Source: Monosiga brevicollis MX1 (taxonomy: Eukaryota; Opisthokonta; Choanoflagellata; Craspedida; Salpingoecidae). Taken from it: a stretch of DNA of 37,483 nt. Below are positions 23,310 to 34,828 of this stretch, piece by piece. The translations under genes and the position numbers were made by a program. Each line of letters starts with the position of its first letter. Positions within the stretch are counted from its first letter, which is position 1. The stretch is from positions 270,225 through 307,707 of the forward strand of contig NW_001865064.1 of NCBI RefSeq assembly GCF_000002865.3. The letters run 5' to 3'. The notes beneath the pieces are model-generated. The model was not told the origin of the DNA. It was given only the letters and a program-made list of their open reading frames with translations, and did no database searches.

Positions 23310-23343
23310 CTTCCCAGTCCTCCTCAGCTTGAGGACTGGGAAG
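23310..23343. repeat. Perfect 13-bp hairpin
   Basis: CTTCCCAGTCCTC at 23310-23322 and GAGGACTGGGAAG at 23331-23343 are perfect complements around an 8-nt loop. No run of T follows, so it is not a bacterial-type terminator. It could be a folded RNA or a remnant of a mobile element end. Confidence 0.85.
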
Positions 23344-23488
23344 CGGTTTGCACCTGGACTTGAAACCTTTCTTCTTTATCGATCAACACGGCACCGCTTC
23401 CAATGGGAAGAGTGAAAGCAATCCGTGTGGCTTGCCAACATGACGAGGTATGTGGCCGTTCCTTTTGCCTGTTTTTTGATTTCAAGTG

Positions 23489-24095
23489 ATGGCCCTCTCG
23501 GCTCCCGCGCCCCTGGCGTGGGCCGTTGTCCGCTCGAGGCTCTGCACAGCTGCGATAGAGCCAATGAGCATCAAAACGACCCTATATGGAGTTGAGCAGG
23601 GCCTCACTTGTTGTCGAGACAAAACCTTTCCTGTTTGGAACCGAGTTCCAGCCGGCGTGGGTTTCTTCTCGCTCGTGGCTTTCTCACAAATACCCTTGAC
23701 ACCTCCTTTTAGTGACCTGCACACATCTCTACTCTGAACCTCGCCACGTTGGGCACCAAGTGACCGACGTGCCCAATGACATGTCGCTTCTGAAACACAC
23801 GTTTGGTAAGCTGCGTCACTCAATCTTTCTTATTCGTTTTTTGCCACGCCTGGCAGTGGGGTTTTGGGCACGTCCATGATGGATCAATCAGAACCACTAT
23901 CCCCAGTCACGATCTTGTGTCGTGACGTTGACGAGCAAGCCTTTTCTGAGACTTGCCCACAGCCCCACTCTTGCCACATGTGCCTTTGATCGACGCAGCC
24001 TTGTTGCTCCTCAGCCCCTCACACTGCTGTATTTTCTTTTGCCTGCTGCTCTTGTAGGTGCGTTCTGTCAACTTGACATCATGGGCAAGCTTTGA
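23489..24095 (+). CDS. Doubtful small gene (83 residues, presequence-like start)
   Basis: A three-exon model, 23489-23609, 23713-23805 and 24058-24095, is phase-consistent and ends in TGA. It starts MALSAPAPLAWAVVRSRLCT, which looks like a mitochondrial presequence. Exon 2 (encoding EPRHVGHQVTDVPNDMSLLK) reads like real protein, with a good acceptor and a GTAAGC donor. The exon 1 donor (GTTGTC) is poor. No family is recognised, and the whole model may be chance. Confidence 0.25.
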
Positions 24096-25103
24096 CAAAA
24101 CGCCATCTGGCATTCACGTGGCCAAGAGCGATTATTAGCCTGATTCATTTCTTATTTTTTGCGGGTTTATTTTTTTCGGGTCAGCCTGGTCGTGTTGTAC
24201 AAATTGACATCAACTGGTTGCCTCCTCTGATCCGGGCCTCAAGACAGGCAATCATGCACTGCAACCCGACCTGTGGTCTCCTTGGCCAGGCATCAAGAAA
24301 TTGAGCCCCCGCCTGCTGATGCCGAGGGTTTGATGTCTGTCTACTCTTGCCATGGCTGTCTCCTGCGCTAGACAAGCCAGGTGTTGTGACCATGCAGCTG
24401 ACCGACCCACCATCAAGGGGTACATGTTAAACAGGATGAGAGGAAAGGGTCTAGAGACACGGCGATTCTTGCCCGGGTCTGTGCTGGTCTACGTCTTGGC
24501 ATATCCAGGATTCGCGCCCGTCCATTAAAAAATATGATAATATTCTTCGCCATCTGGGCGGAGGGGTTTGATTATTTACATGTTAGACCATATTATGCAG
24601 TGCGCTCGTGTGTGCTTCCGTCCATCACATACGCCAAGAGCACAGGAGACACGCCATCAGCATATTATGTTTTGTCGAGCACAGCAGTCAAGGTGAATGC
24701 ACAGCTGCACTTGCGCACACCGTTGGCCTTGGGCGCCCACCCTCTCGTGGTCTGCTTGAGCAACGATGACGTTCACCCGTGTCGGAGCTGGTCACGTGCG
24801 AGGAAACAATGTTTGGCACGAGCAGTAAACAGTGGGCCCAGAAAAAACCCGTTTCGAGCCGTTTGGCGGTGCGCGCCGAAAACCGAGACGTTGTTCTATT
24901 TTTAGATGATGGTGGTGTTTGGCGGCGTGATGCCATTCTTCTTTGAGGGTGCGGGTTGTGCATTTTTTTTCTTACTTTTTGGCTTCTTCTTCTTCTTCTT
25001 CTCTTGCTTGACCGTTTTTTTTTTTTCTTTCTGCTTCTCTTTGCTGATCACTTGGCTACCTCCCCGCCTCGCGTCTGGTGTCTTGAACGCAAGACCCGCA
25101 AGC
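24096..25103. other. Spacer before the coiled-coil/nuclease-kinase gene
   Basis: No gene is supported. From about 24960 to 25050 the plus strand is pyrimidine-rich, with T runs and (CTT)n, and resembles the leaders of other genes here. Confidence 0.45.
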
Positions 25104-27708
25104 ATGGCTCTCGATTCGGCCTTTGCTGATTTGGCGGAGCGCCTCAAAGGAATAAATCTGGATTCCGAAACGACCGCGTTGGTGCTGACTAGCTTTCTCA
25201 AGGAGCGACAAGCACAAGCAGAGCGGGAGGAGCGACAAGCAGCAGAGCGGGAGAAGCGACAAGCAGAGCGGGAGGAGCGACAAGCACAAGCAGAGCGGGA
25301 GCGACGAGCAGAGCGGGAGCGACGAGCAGAGCGGGAGCGGGAGCGGGAGGAGCGAAACGCAGTGGTTGGTTGATCAGGTTTTCCCGCCGCCCCTCGTGTC
25401 CACAAACGGCTGTCTAACAACGCAAATGTCTGGAACGAAGGACTCACAGCGTACCCTCACTTTGTTTATGGCTTGTCAGCTCGAGTGCCTCGTGCAAGAT
25501 TTTGCGCCTCCTCAAGGCTATGACCTCGTGAATCATCTAGCAAGCATGTCGGTCGACAAAGTTTCCTTTTTGTACACTCTCTGCAAGAAAAACCGTCTTA
25601 CTTGCGACCAGCTTGAAATCTATCTGCACATTCCTGGTAAAGCATCGCTCGCTGGCTTGGCGCTCGACAGGCGACGGCTGTTTCCCGCCTGCCCTGTGCG
25701 CATGGACGTGCTCAAGCTTACTTGTGGTGCCTTGGGACCGTCAATAATTCTTAGAACACAAGTGGACCCCGAAGGGAGCCTCGTTGCCCTCGAACGTGGA
25801 GGCCAAAGTGCCCACGATGTCACCCTCACAAACCCCGAAAATTAGCGACATCAACCACGTCAAAAAAAATTTTCATTTTGGCATTGTGCAACTACCTCCG
25901 AGCTGTCATTACCTGGCTCTTGAGATTGTCCAGCGAGCTCAAGAGCTNNNNNNNNNNNNNNNNNNNNNNNNNNNNNNNNNNNNNNNNNNNNNNNNNNNNN
26001 NNNNNNNNNNNNNNNNNNNNNNNNNNNNNNNNNNNNNNNNNNNNNNNNNNNNNNNNAGCCTGAGCCACACTTCTCGTCACTGATTACGCTGGCTCTGCAG
26101 GACCACTTCATTGCCCCTGCCCTTGCTGCGACTTCGGCCCAGGTTGCTGTCTCCAGCCCATCTGAGACGGAGCCGTTGGCTGACACATCCGCATCCACCC
26201 TCGCCACCAAGCTGGCGCCAGTGAGAAACCCCATTTACTTGGTACACCAGGCATCTCTTGGCTCAGCCAACATGCACGCTGACTGGGTGGGGTTTGACGT
26301 CCTGCTGCGACCCGTCATCATGGGCGAGTGCAAAATGAGCGCCCAGCACTTTGACGAATTTGGTGGCCAAGTGGGCAACGAGGTTGTGCGCCTTGGCCTC
26401 TTAGGACCGAAATACAAAATGCGAAAGGACAGGCAGCACCCACTTCACCCCTTCATCAACATTAATGTGTGTGGTGACATTGTGACCGCTTATCTGGTCC
26501 TGCACTTGACCAGCAGTAACATGGTTGCCACGATTCAAAAGATGAAGGGCCTTGAGAAGGAATACTACGTGGCTTTTCTCCGACTTGGATCCGCCCAAAT
26601 CTCCAAAAACCGCGCCGACCATCAGGCTGTCTGGGCGCTTTTGACCGCTTGCAGAGAGTTTGTGACGGGTCGCCAGCATCAGATTATCGAAAGCGGTCAT
26701 CGATTTCCGCTTTCCTCCGAGCCCTTTCCCTGCCCGGCTCGGGGCATGGCCGGATGGACCTGCAAGGAAACGTACGGGCCCAATGTGCAGCAGTACGTGC
26801 ATGACAGTGCGGGCTCGTGGGTCATCAAGCACTACGACTATTGGGGCCGCCAAGCCGAGTCTTTGGGTACAACAATGTACCAGATTGGCGATGACACTGC
26901 CCGCCTCCCACCATCACGCGATCTGCTCCGTGCGCTTGCCGAGTTGCCAGAGACGGGCAAGTTTTACCAGGCGTGGGTGTTGGAGGACCTTGCGACGAGC
27001 TTGGTGCTTCTCCGGTACCCACGAGTACAGACGGCCCCGTGCGGCCGTCAGGTGCCAATGCAGCTGATCGATGTCATGAAGCAGGTGCAAGTGTTGCACA
27101 AACTTGACTTGGTGCACGGCGACATTTTGCCGCGCAACATTCTCTTTTGCAACAGCTGGCAGCCGGAAGATTGGATGTTTCAGCCGCCCAGCTGGGAAAA
27201 GAAGGAGAAAGAGGAGGAGGAGGAGGAGGAGGAGAGCCAGCACAGCCCCGAGGCTCAGTCCGGCAATGTGACGCCATGTCAAAGCCGTCAGCCCTCGCAC
27301 GACGAGCTTTCACTGAAAGACCTCGTCGTGGAAGCGGTCGCAGAGGAAGAGACTGTGCAAACGCAGCAAAGGCCGAAGCCGATGGCTTTCCTGATTGATT
27401 TCGACCTGGGTGGGCCCTGTGATGAAGCAACGTATGGACCTCGTTACAACTACCAAGGCGGCCTTGAAAATTACCGCCACGCCAATGCCAGGCCCGGCGA
27501 GCGTTTACAAAAGGAGCACGACACCTATTCTTTGGCACGTGTGGCCGAAGATCTGCTCGAGGACAACGACGCCCGTAAACGGCTGGTCAGGGCGTTGGAG
27601 GCGGTCAAGTTGGACGAGGCGATTGAGTTGTGCAGAGCCTGCACTGGGCGTTCAAGCACAAGCGTGATCGCTACGGCATCAGGTAGTCCACCACGCATCA
27701 AGTCTTAA
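25104..27708 (+). CDS. Crinkler-like protein: coiled coil, PD-(D/E)XK-like domain, kinase-like domain (interrupted by gap)
   Basis: Exon 1 (25104-25364) encodes a short helical head and then an Arg/Glu/Ala/Gln repeat coiled coil. An intron 25365-25449 (phase 0) leads into an open stretch from 25450 to at most 25845. The next joins are unresolved because of N at 25948-26056. From 26059 to the TAA at 27706-27708 one frame is open. It shows a PD-(D/E)XK-like core: GFD at 26290-26298, ECK at 26326-26334, then GGQVGNE. A kinase-like domain follows: VIKHYD supplies the putative ATP Lys, HGDILPRN (His codon 27115) is the catalytic loop, and LIDFDLGG is the metal-binding DFG equivalent. An acidic insert (poly-Glu) and a Ser/Gln-rich linker split the kinase lobe. 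A nuclease plus kinase pair with HGD...DFD is the architecture described for Crinkler-type proteins; that assignment is inference. It could instead be two genes. Confidence 0.6.
25948..26056. other. Assembly gap (109 N)
   Basis: A run of 109 undetermined bases inside the coiled-coil/nuclease-kinase gene. Frame translations across it are meaningless. Confidence 1.
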
Positions 27709-28165
27709 TCCAACTCTCTCCTACCTTGGCAAATGTTGTCCTTTCCCAGAACCAGCTTGATTCGGTTTGAGCGGACGCCGCGTGGCTATTCAATCATGTC
27801 AAGTGTGTCGGGGCTCGGGCTCGGGCTGTGTTTTCATGTGGTGCGGGTGCCCTGCTCAACCCAAGAAAGAATCGTATGGTCGTGCAATGGTTTGAATACT
27901 CCGGATGCCATGGCAATTCAGACTCAAGCGCATAAGCTCTGGCTCTGGTCGAAAGGTGTTGGCGAGGCTGCCAGACGGCTCAATATGGCACTAACCACAA
28001 ACACCCTCCAACGCCAGAAGCCGTTACTCATTGTTGAACTCTCGTTCATCGAGAAGAGGCTGGACCGTCAACACCAGAGTGAGGAGATGGAGAGATGTGT
28101 CGTCACATAAACCGCAAAACATGCGATAAAGGAAAACTCAGCACCTTTCTCTCTCTCTCGCTCTT

Positions 28166-28233
<68 letters not shown>

Positions 28234-28421
28234 AATCTCTCTCTCAGCATATCTCTCTCTCTCTCTCTCTCTCTCAGAATCTCTCTCTCTCTCTCAGAAT
28301 CTCTCTCTGTGTCTCTCTCTGTCTCTCTCTGTCTCTCTCTGTCTCTCTCTCTCTCTCAGAATCTCTCTCTCTCTCTCAGAATCTCTCTCTGTGTCTCTCT
28401 CTGTCTCTCTCTGTCTCTCTC

Positions 28422-28507
<86 letters not shown>

Positions 28508-28691
28508 CGGAAGTGAAGCACGATCCAGAAGCGAGAGAGGAGGAGGGCTGGCACGGTGTCGGTCTCAAGTTCTTTTCGCTTGCAAAGTGGGGTGGAGGCG
28601 TTGGGCTGTCAAGGCCCGGGCGCGTTTGTGTTTGGACACACGGCCTCCCCCTGCGGGGGGCGGCTCCCTTTTTTTTCGCTTTTGATGAGCC
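27709..28691. other. Spacer with CT satellite upstream of the kelch kinase
   Basis: An open frame of 125 codons at 27733-28110 has no recognisable features and is not called. An imperfect CT satellite fills 28147-28501. The kelch-kinase start follows 190 nt later. Confidence 0.5.
28147..28501. repeat. Imperfect (CT)n satellite with AGAATCTCT and GTCTCTCT variants
   Basis: About 355 nt of CT dinucleotides punctuated by AGAATCTCT blocks (near 28198-28380) and GTCTCTCT blocks (near 28308-28440). It ends in a pure CT run of about 70 nt. Confidence 0.95.
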
Positions 28692-31600
28692 ATGTTCACC
28701 ATGACCGTGATCTGGCTCCCTGTGTTGCTAGCAGCCTCGGCGGCAGGTACGGCGCTGTCTCACGTGCTGATGTTCCGACTCGCACGACCAGGCCTCGGGA
28801 CCTTGGCGGTGCCAGGTTGCCAGCCAAGTTCTCACCCTGTTTCACTTGGTGTAGCTCTGCATTACAACGAGTGGATCACCATCTCTGCCGATCCCTCGGT
28901 ACCCCATGCCCGTGTTGGTCATGCGGCCTCGCAAGGCAGCAACAATCGCTCCATGGTGGTTGGTGGTCCTGATTTTTTTGATCTGCCTCGCCCTTCGACT
29001 CCATCTCGCCTTGTTACCCCTTGATGTCGTGGAAGCACTTGCCAACACCACACCTGCCCAACCCAACATATCAGGTCTTTGGCGGTCGTCCCTCCCGCGT
29101 CAATGAATGGGATGTGACCCACCACGACTCCTTGGCAGACACCTGGCAGCTCCGCTGGACGTCGACTGAAGGTCAGTAGCACCGGTTTGCCTTCCATCAC
29201 CCCACCTTGTCGCGGCGTACCCTTCATTTTCTTTCTCTCTTTGATTTGATCAGGGGACTGGATGTGGGAGCGGGTCGTCCTGGCCGATCAGACTGTCACT
29301 CCCCCGGTCCGCTTTGGTCACGTGATGGAAACCGTGACCATCGGCTCGGACGCCCAGCGAATGGCCGTTCTTTTCGGTGGCTCCAGTTGTTTTGAGGATT
29401 ATGACGATATTTGGACCCTTGACCTCAACACCATGACCTGGAATAACGTGCGCTTCTCTCAACCCGCTTGTCACCCTTGTCGCTTCTACATGCGTCATTC
29501 CATTCGCCCACATACTCACACACCTTGCTCGCATGCTTTTGTCACACACGGCCCAGGTGACGCCAGACTGGAATGACACGTCGCGCGGCCCGCTGCCTCG
29601 TGCAGATATGGCCAGCGCCGTCATCAATGACCAGTTGATTGTCGTCCACGGCGGTCAACCTTGTGCCGGCACCTGTAACCTCAACTCAACTGCGCACACC
29701 CTTACCACTCCGAATCAAGATTCCGCCCGTCAGTACTCCCCAACAACCGCCCACCATTCGTGTTGCGCTTGCCTTGTTCTCAGATATTCTCAAAAAAAGT
29801 CAACAATTCCTTAAACGCATTGGCTGCGACCGTGCTCATGTTTCCGCCGGCTTTTTTTCTTCTTCTTCTTTTTCTTCTTTTTTTCCTTCCTGATAGTGGC
29901 CTGTGATCTCATGATGCTCAGCATCAATGCGAGTGTACCCGCTTGGACTCGGCTAGAGGCTATCAACCGCACCCACTGCCCTGTTGATCGCTATTGGCAC
30001 TCCCTGACCTTTGACACCAACACCCAGTCCCTGCTCCTTTACGGAGGCTTGCAAGCAGGAACCAGTCTGCCTGCCCCCAACGTTCTCGGCGATCTTTGGC
30101 AATTCCACCTCAGCACTCAAACCTGGTCCTGTCTAGACAATTGCCTGTTCACGGCTCCTGCCTCGCCTGGCACCGCCAACGGCCTGCAAGGCCCCGCTGC
30201 ACGCTTCGACCATGCAGCCGCCATGGACAACGGGCAACTGCTCATCTTTTTTGGCCGCTTTGATACGCTCACCTATGCTACAGACATGGTATGGCGCTAC
30301 GTCTTGGCCAATCATACCTGGGATCTTGTCCTGAGTGATGCACAAACGTACCCGGAACTTCGTGGTGGCATCACTGCCGTAACGGTGGAGCTGCCAGCCA
30401 ATAGCAATCTGCGTACAACCGCCGAGGGCCTCGGCACGGGCATCATGCTCTTTGGGGGCGAGCGCCAGTACTCCTGGTCTTTGGGCAGCAGTTACAAAGA
30501 AGCTTGGATCATGCGCCTCGAGACCCATGCTACTCCCGACACAGATGACGACGATGCTTCCTCTCCAAACGATTTCTCCGTTGTTCGTGCAGGCTTTTAT
30601 CTCCAGAACAGCGTGTCATATCCAGCCCCACGAACGGACTTTCCCTCAGCTTTCCTACCCCTCCGTCGTCTCTGGGTCATGCATGGTGGCGTCTCTGAGG
30701 GACAAGGCTTTCTTCAAGACACATGGCTCCTGGCCTACCGCGAGGAACTGGGTGAGCGCAGTGCCGGATGGACGCGAATCATCAGCGACAACGCTGACAC
30801 TGCCAGCTCAGCCAGCCTGCCCGCTGCGCGTGCCGGCCACCTGCTTCTTGCAACTACGACCGAACCCGACGACAACGTGCCCGATGATGACTTTCTCATC
30901 ATGCTTCAGGGCCAATGTCGCGTGAGTAATCTAAAGCTGTGCGCAGACATGTGGCTCTTCAACGTTACATCAATGCGCTGGTCCCGGATGCTTGAGAATG
31001 GCCGCCCGCCGCCCCGCCGTTCGGCCTCGGCTGTCTTCCTCAACGTCACCACCATCATGCTCTACGGTGGTCAAGTCTTGGAGGCCAACTACGACACATT
31101 GCAGCCCGACGGTGGCATATACTTTTGTGCCCTCGATGCCGGTGCGCGCTCCTGCGCCTGGACGGCGGCAAATGTCGTAGATCACGCTAGCTTTACGCGT
31201 CGGGCCACCGGCTTGGAGCTACATGCGCGCTCGTCGGCCCCAGTGCTGGTGGCGCCTAACCGCAGTCACCATGTTGCCGAAATTGTGCAATGCAAAATCA
31301 CCGCGTGTCGCAATATGAGCACCTCTGGTCGCACGCTCTCCTTTGTAGTCGTTTTTGGTGGGCTGCAGTCCGCAGCAACCGACGCCGAGCTTCAGCATCG
31401 CTCACATGGTATCAGAGGGACCTCCAACCTGACAGACCCGACGCGTCTAGGCGATGACACATGGATTTTGGCCCTAGAACCCTCCTCGCACACAGCCACC
31501 TGGATCGAGGTGTGTCCCTTGACCGCGAGCGTCGTCTGGGGCTGGCAGACACATGGGCTGCCGTTGTTGCCGGACTGCTCGATGACCGTCCCCACAAAAG

Positions 31601-34600
31601 TTTTGAACTCACTGGTGATACTTTGCTCCCATTATCCTTAGCTGACCAGCATCGTCAAGCCCTCTCGTCGGTGGCAAGCGGCGTCAACGACCTTTGGCGC
31701 TTGCAAGGTCATCGTCACGGGCGGCTTCTCCGATTCGGATGTTCTCGCTGACACTTGGTTGCTAGGTACGACCTGACGATCTCCAATTTTTGCAGTTCCT
31801 AAATATGTAAAAACACCGAGCTCATTGATATTTCCCTTTAGATCTTTGCTCTGATTCACACGTGTGGATGGAACTGCGCATGCTTGACCAAACCGCGGCC
31901 TTGGCGCGTGCGAGCCACTCACTGCTGCGAATCAGCACCAATATTGCCCCCAACATCACGTTGGCCAGTACAGCCAACAGCCCCAACTACGCCCTTCTCA
32001 TTGTTGGTGGAACCTCCCTCGACCGGCGACCCGTTGAAGCAGAAGAGATTCCACAGGCAAGTGTCTGTAAAATCCGACTTTTGTTTTTGCTGTTCCCGAA
32101 TCTGATATTCTTCGCTTTGATCGCAACTGACTTTGTCCTCCACCATTTGCCGATGTCTCCAGGCCTACCCTGGTTGCAATCCTGGCTTTTATTCAACAGA
32201 TTTGGCGACTGCATCGTGCAAGCCCTGTTTGCGAGGTGCCTACACGGAGGCTGCTGGCGAAACGGCCTGCACAGCATGCCCAGCCGGCACCACGACGGGT
32301 CAGTGGGCATGCAATCGCAGCTTCACCACCGGGTTTTAACAGGGGCTTTAACCCTTGTGATTGGCCTAACCTAACATTTTGCTTGCTCTTACTTGGTTTG
32401 TTCTTGGCAGTCGAGGGCGATGTTAGCTTTCTCGACTCGGGCCCGGACTCATTGGCATCTTGCTCCGTTTGCGTACCAGGTCAGAGACGCTTGTTTTTTT
32501 CTGTCGTCGCCCTTTCCTGGCGTAGACACCGTCCCAGGTGTGGTCTCGTCTTCTCATCCGATTCTGTGTGCAACGGCACTGCAGACTTTTGTCATCACGG
32601 CTACTGTCGAATTGACAACATGACTTCAGAGCCCGTTTGCCACTGCCAAATTTGGTACACGGCGCAATCCAGGTAGGCCAAGAGCGCACAAGCTTTTACG
32701 ATTGAATTGGCGGCTGACTACGACCATCCGTTCGCTCATCCACTTGTCATGCAGATGCCAGCACTGGCAGTGGTGGGTGTTTTTGATCCTGGCCGTTCTC
32801 AGCAGTTCAGTTGTGGTGGGCATCACGTACTGCCTCTTGCGTCGCAGGTATGCCTCTGCCTTAACCGATGCTCTCTGTCCAAAATCCCTTCAAACTGACT
32901 TGTGCTGCACGGTTGCCTCTTGCGTTATCAGCTTCAGCAAGCCGCTCAGCAAGTTGCAACGCAACCTGGAGCAACGAACAGAGCAGGTGCGTGCCCTCAC
33001 ATATATCATCTACCAAGAAGGCAACACAGCAGAGTTTGGCGCCAGCTCATTTGCTCGAATCCCATCTAGGCCTTGACTTTGGCTCGGGTGTTCCAAATTC
33101 AATGGAGTGAGCTCAAACTGGAAACCAGGATTGATGCAGCCGCCATGGGCACATATGGTCAAGTGTGGCGCGCCAAGTATCACGACCGATCTGTTGCCGT
33201 CAAGCTCCTTAATGTAAGACCAAGCGCTGAGTTGGTCGTGACGGGTCGGTGCTCATGATTTGGTGCTCATGTCACTGCCCTCCATAGCCGGTGATGGTCC
33301 ACATGGATGAAAATTTGACCAATGATTTTTTTCGCGAAATCAGGTGCGTGCTTGCCAAACACTTTTTTGTGCCCCCGTGGCACCTAGCAACACGTGGTCG
33401 TCTCGCCTGCGCTCATGCCACACCTTTAGGATGATGCGCATGATTCGACACACCAACTGCGTGTTTTTCTACGGTGCTGGACAGGAGCCAGAAAAAGGTG
33501 TGTGGGCTCGAATCAGACCATGTCCCATCAGGCTTTGCTGACGGATCTTCAATGTTACCTCTTGCGGCGTTTAGGCAGCCCATTTTTAGTAACGGAGTAC
33601 ATGGAGCTCGGCAGCTTATCTACGGTGCTGAAGGTGGGATTTCGCAGGACCATTCGTTGCCTTGTTGCGCGTTGCGTCCGCTCACTTGTCCTTGTGCTCA
33701 GGATGGATCATATCCGCTTGACTGGGCTCGACGCTTGGCCTTTGCCCTGGATGCTGCGCGGGGCATGGAACACCTTCACACGCGCACGCCTGTCTGTCTG
33801 CACCGCGATCTCAAGGTGCGAAGCTTGAGCATCGCAACTTGTGCTCGCGTATAAGTCTCTTTCTCTGTCTTTGTCTCTGTCTCTGTCTCTGTCTCTGTCT
33901 CTGTCTCTGTCTCTGTCTCTGTCTCTGTCTCTGTCTCTGTCTCTGTCTCTGTCTCTGTCTCTGTCTCTGTCTCTGTCTCTGTCTCTGTCTCTGTCTCTGT
34001 CTCTGTCTCTGTCTCTGTCTCTGTCTCTGTCTCTGTCTCTGTCTCTGTCTCTGTCTCTGTCTCTGTCTCTGTCTCTGTCTCTGTCTCTGTCTCTGTCTCT
34101 GTCTCTGTCTCTGTCTCTGTCTCTGTCTCTGTCTCTGTCTCTGTCTCTGTCTCTGTCTCTGTCTCTGTCTCTGTCTCTGTCTCTGTCTCTGTCTCTGTCT
34201 CTGTCTCTGTCTCTGTCTCTGTCTCTGTCTCTGTCTCTGTCTCTGTCTCTGTCTCTGTCTCTGTCTCTGTCTCTGTCTCTGTCTCTGTCTCTGTCTCTGT
34301 CTCTGTCTCTGTCTCTGTCTCGGTTTCGGTTTCGGTTTCGGTTTCGGTTTTGGTTTCGGTTTCGGTTTCGGTTTTGGTTTCGGTTTTGGTTTCGGTTTCG
34401 GTTTCGGTTTTGGTTTCGGTTTCTGTGTCTATTCTCGTGTTTTTTGTTTTTTGTTTTTGATGTTGTCTTTCGCAGCCATAACTCATTCTGGGCACTTCCT
34501 GTGCCATAGACATGCAACTTGCTGGTCTCCTCGTCTTTGACAGTCAAGGTGGCAGACTTTGGAACATCAACTTTGTTTGACCTGACAGCAGCCAGCGGCT

Positions 34601-34770
34601 TTCAAAACCTCTCGCCACGTCAACGCATGCTGTCCGTGGCCGAGGACAGTGACAACGAAGACAACGACGAATCTGACAACTACGATGAATCTGCTACGCT
34701 GGTATGGGGCAATTCCAATCCGACATGATCCCTGCTGTCGTGATGATCGGCTTATTTGCGCGTTTGCAAC

Positions 34771-34828
<58 letters not shown>

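Noticed and set aside
25365-25449. Frameshift between the coiled coil and the following frame
   Set aside because: An 85-nt GT-AG intron in phase 0 explains the frame change without invoking a broken gene.
27733-28110. 125-codon plus-strand frame after the nuclease-kinase
   Set aside because: No domain, signal or splice pattern, and composition unlike the neighbouring proteins.
28147-28501. CRISPR-like or regularly spaced repeat array
   Set aside because: The blocks are CT slippage products without unique spacers of even length.
31510-31641. Continuous reading of the kelch exon to a stop at 31641
   Set aside because: It would end the protein before the last kelch motifs; a 132-nt intron restores the WIEL...TGGF kelch repeat in frame.
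33708-34547. Asp-Arg, Glu-Thr, Cys-Leu and Ser-Leu repeat proteins of 220-280 codons
   Set aside because: These come from the (CTCTGT)n array inside an intron of the receptor kinase.
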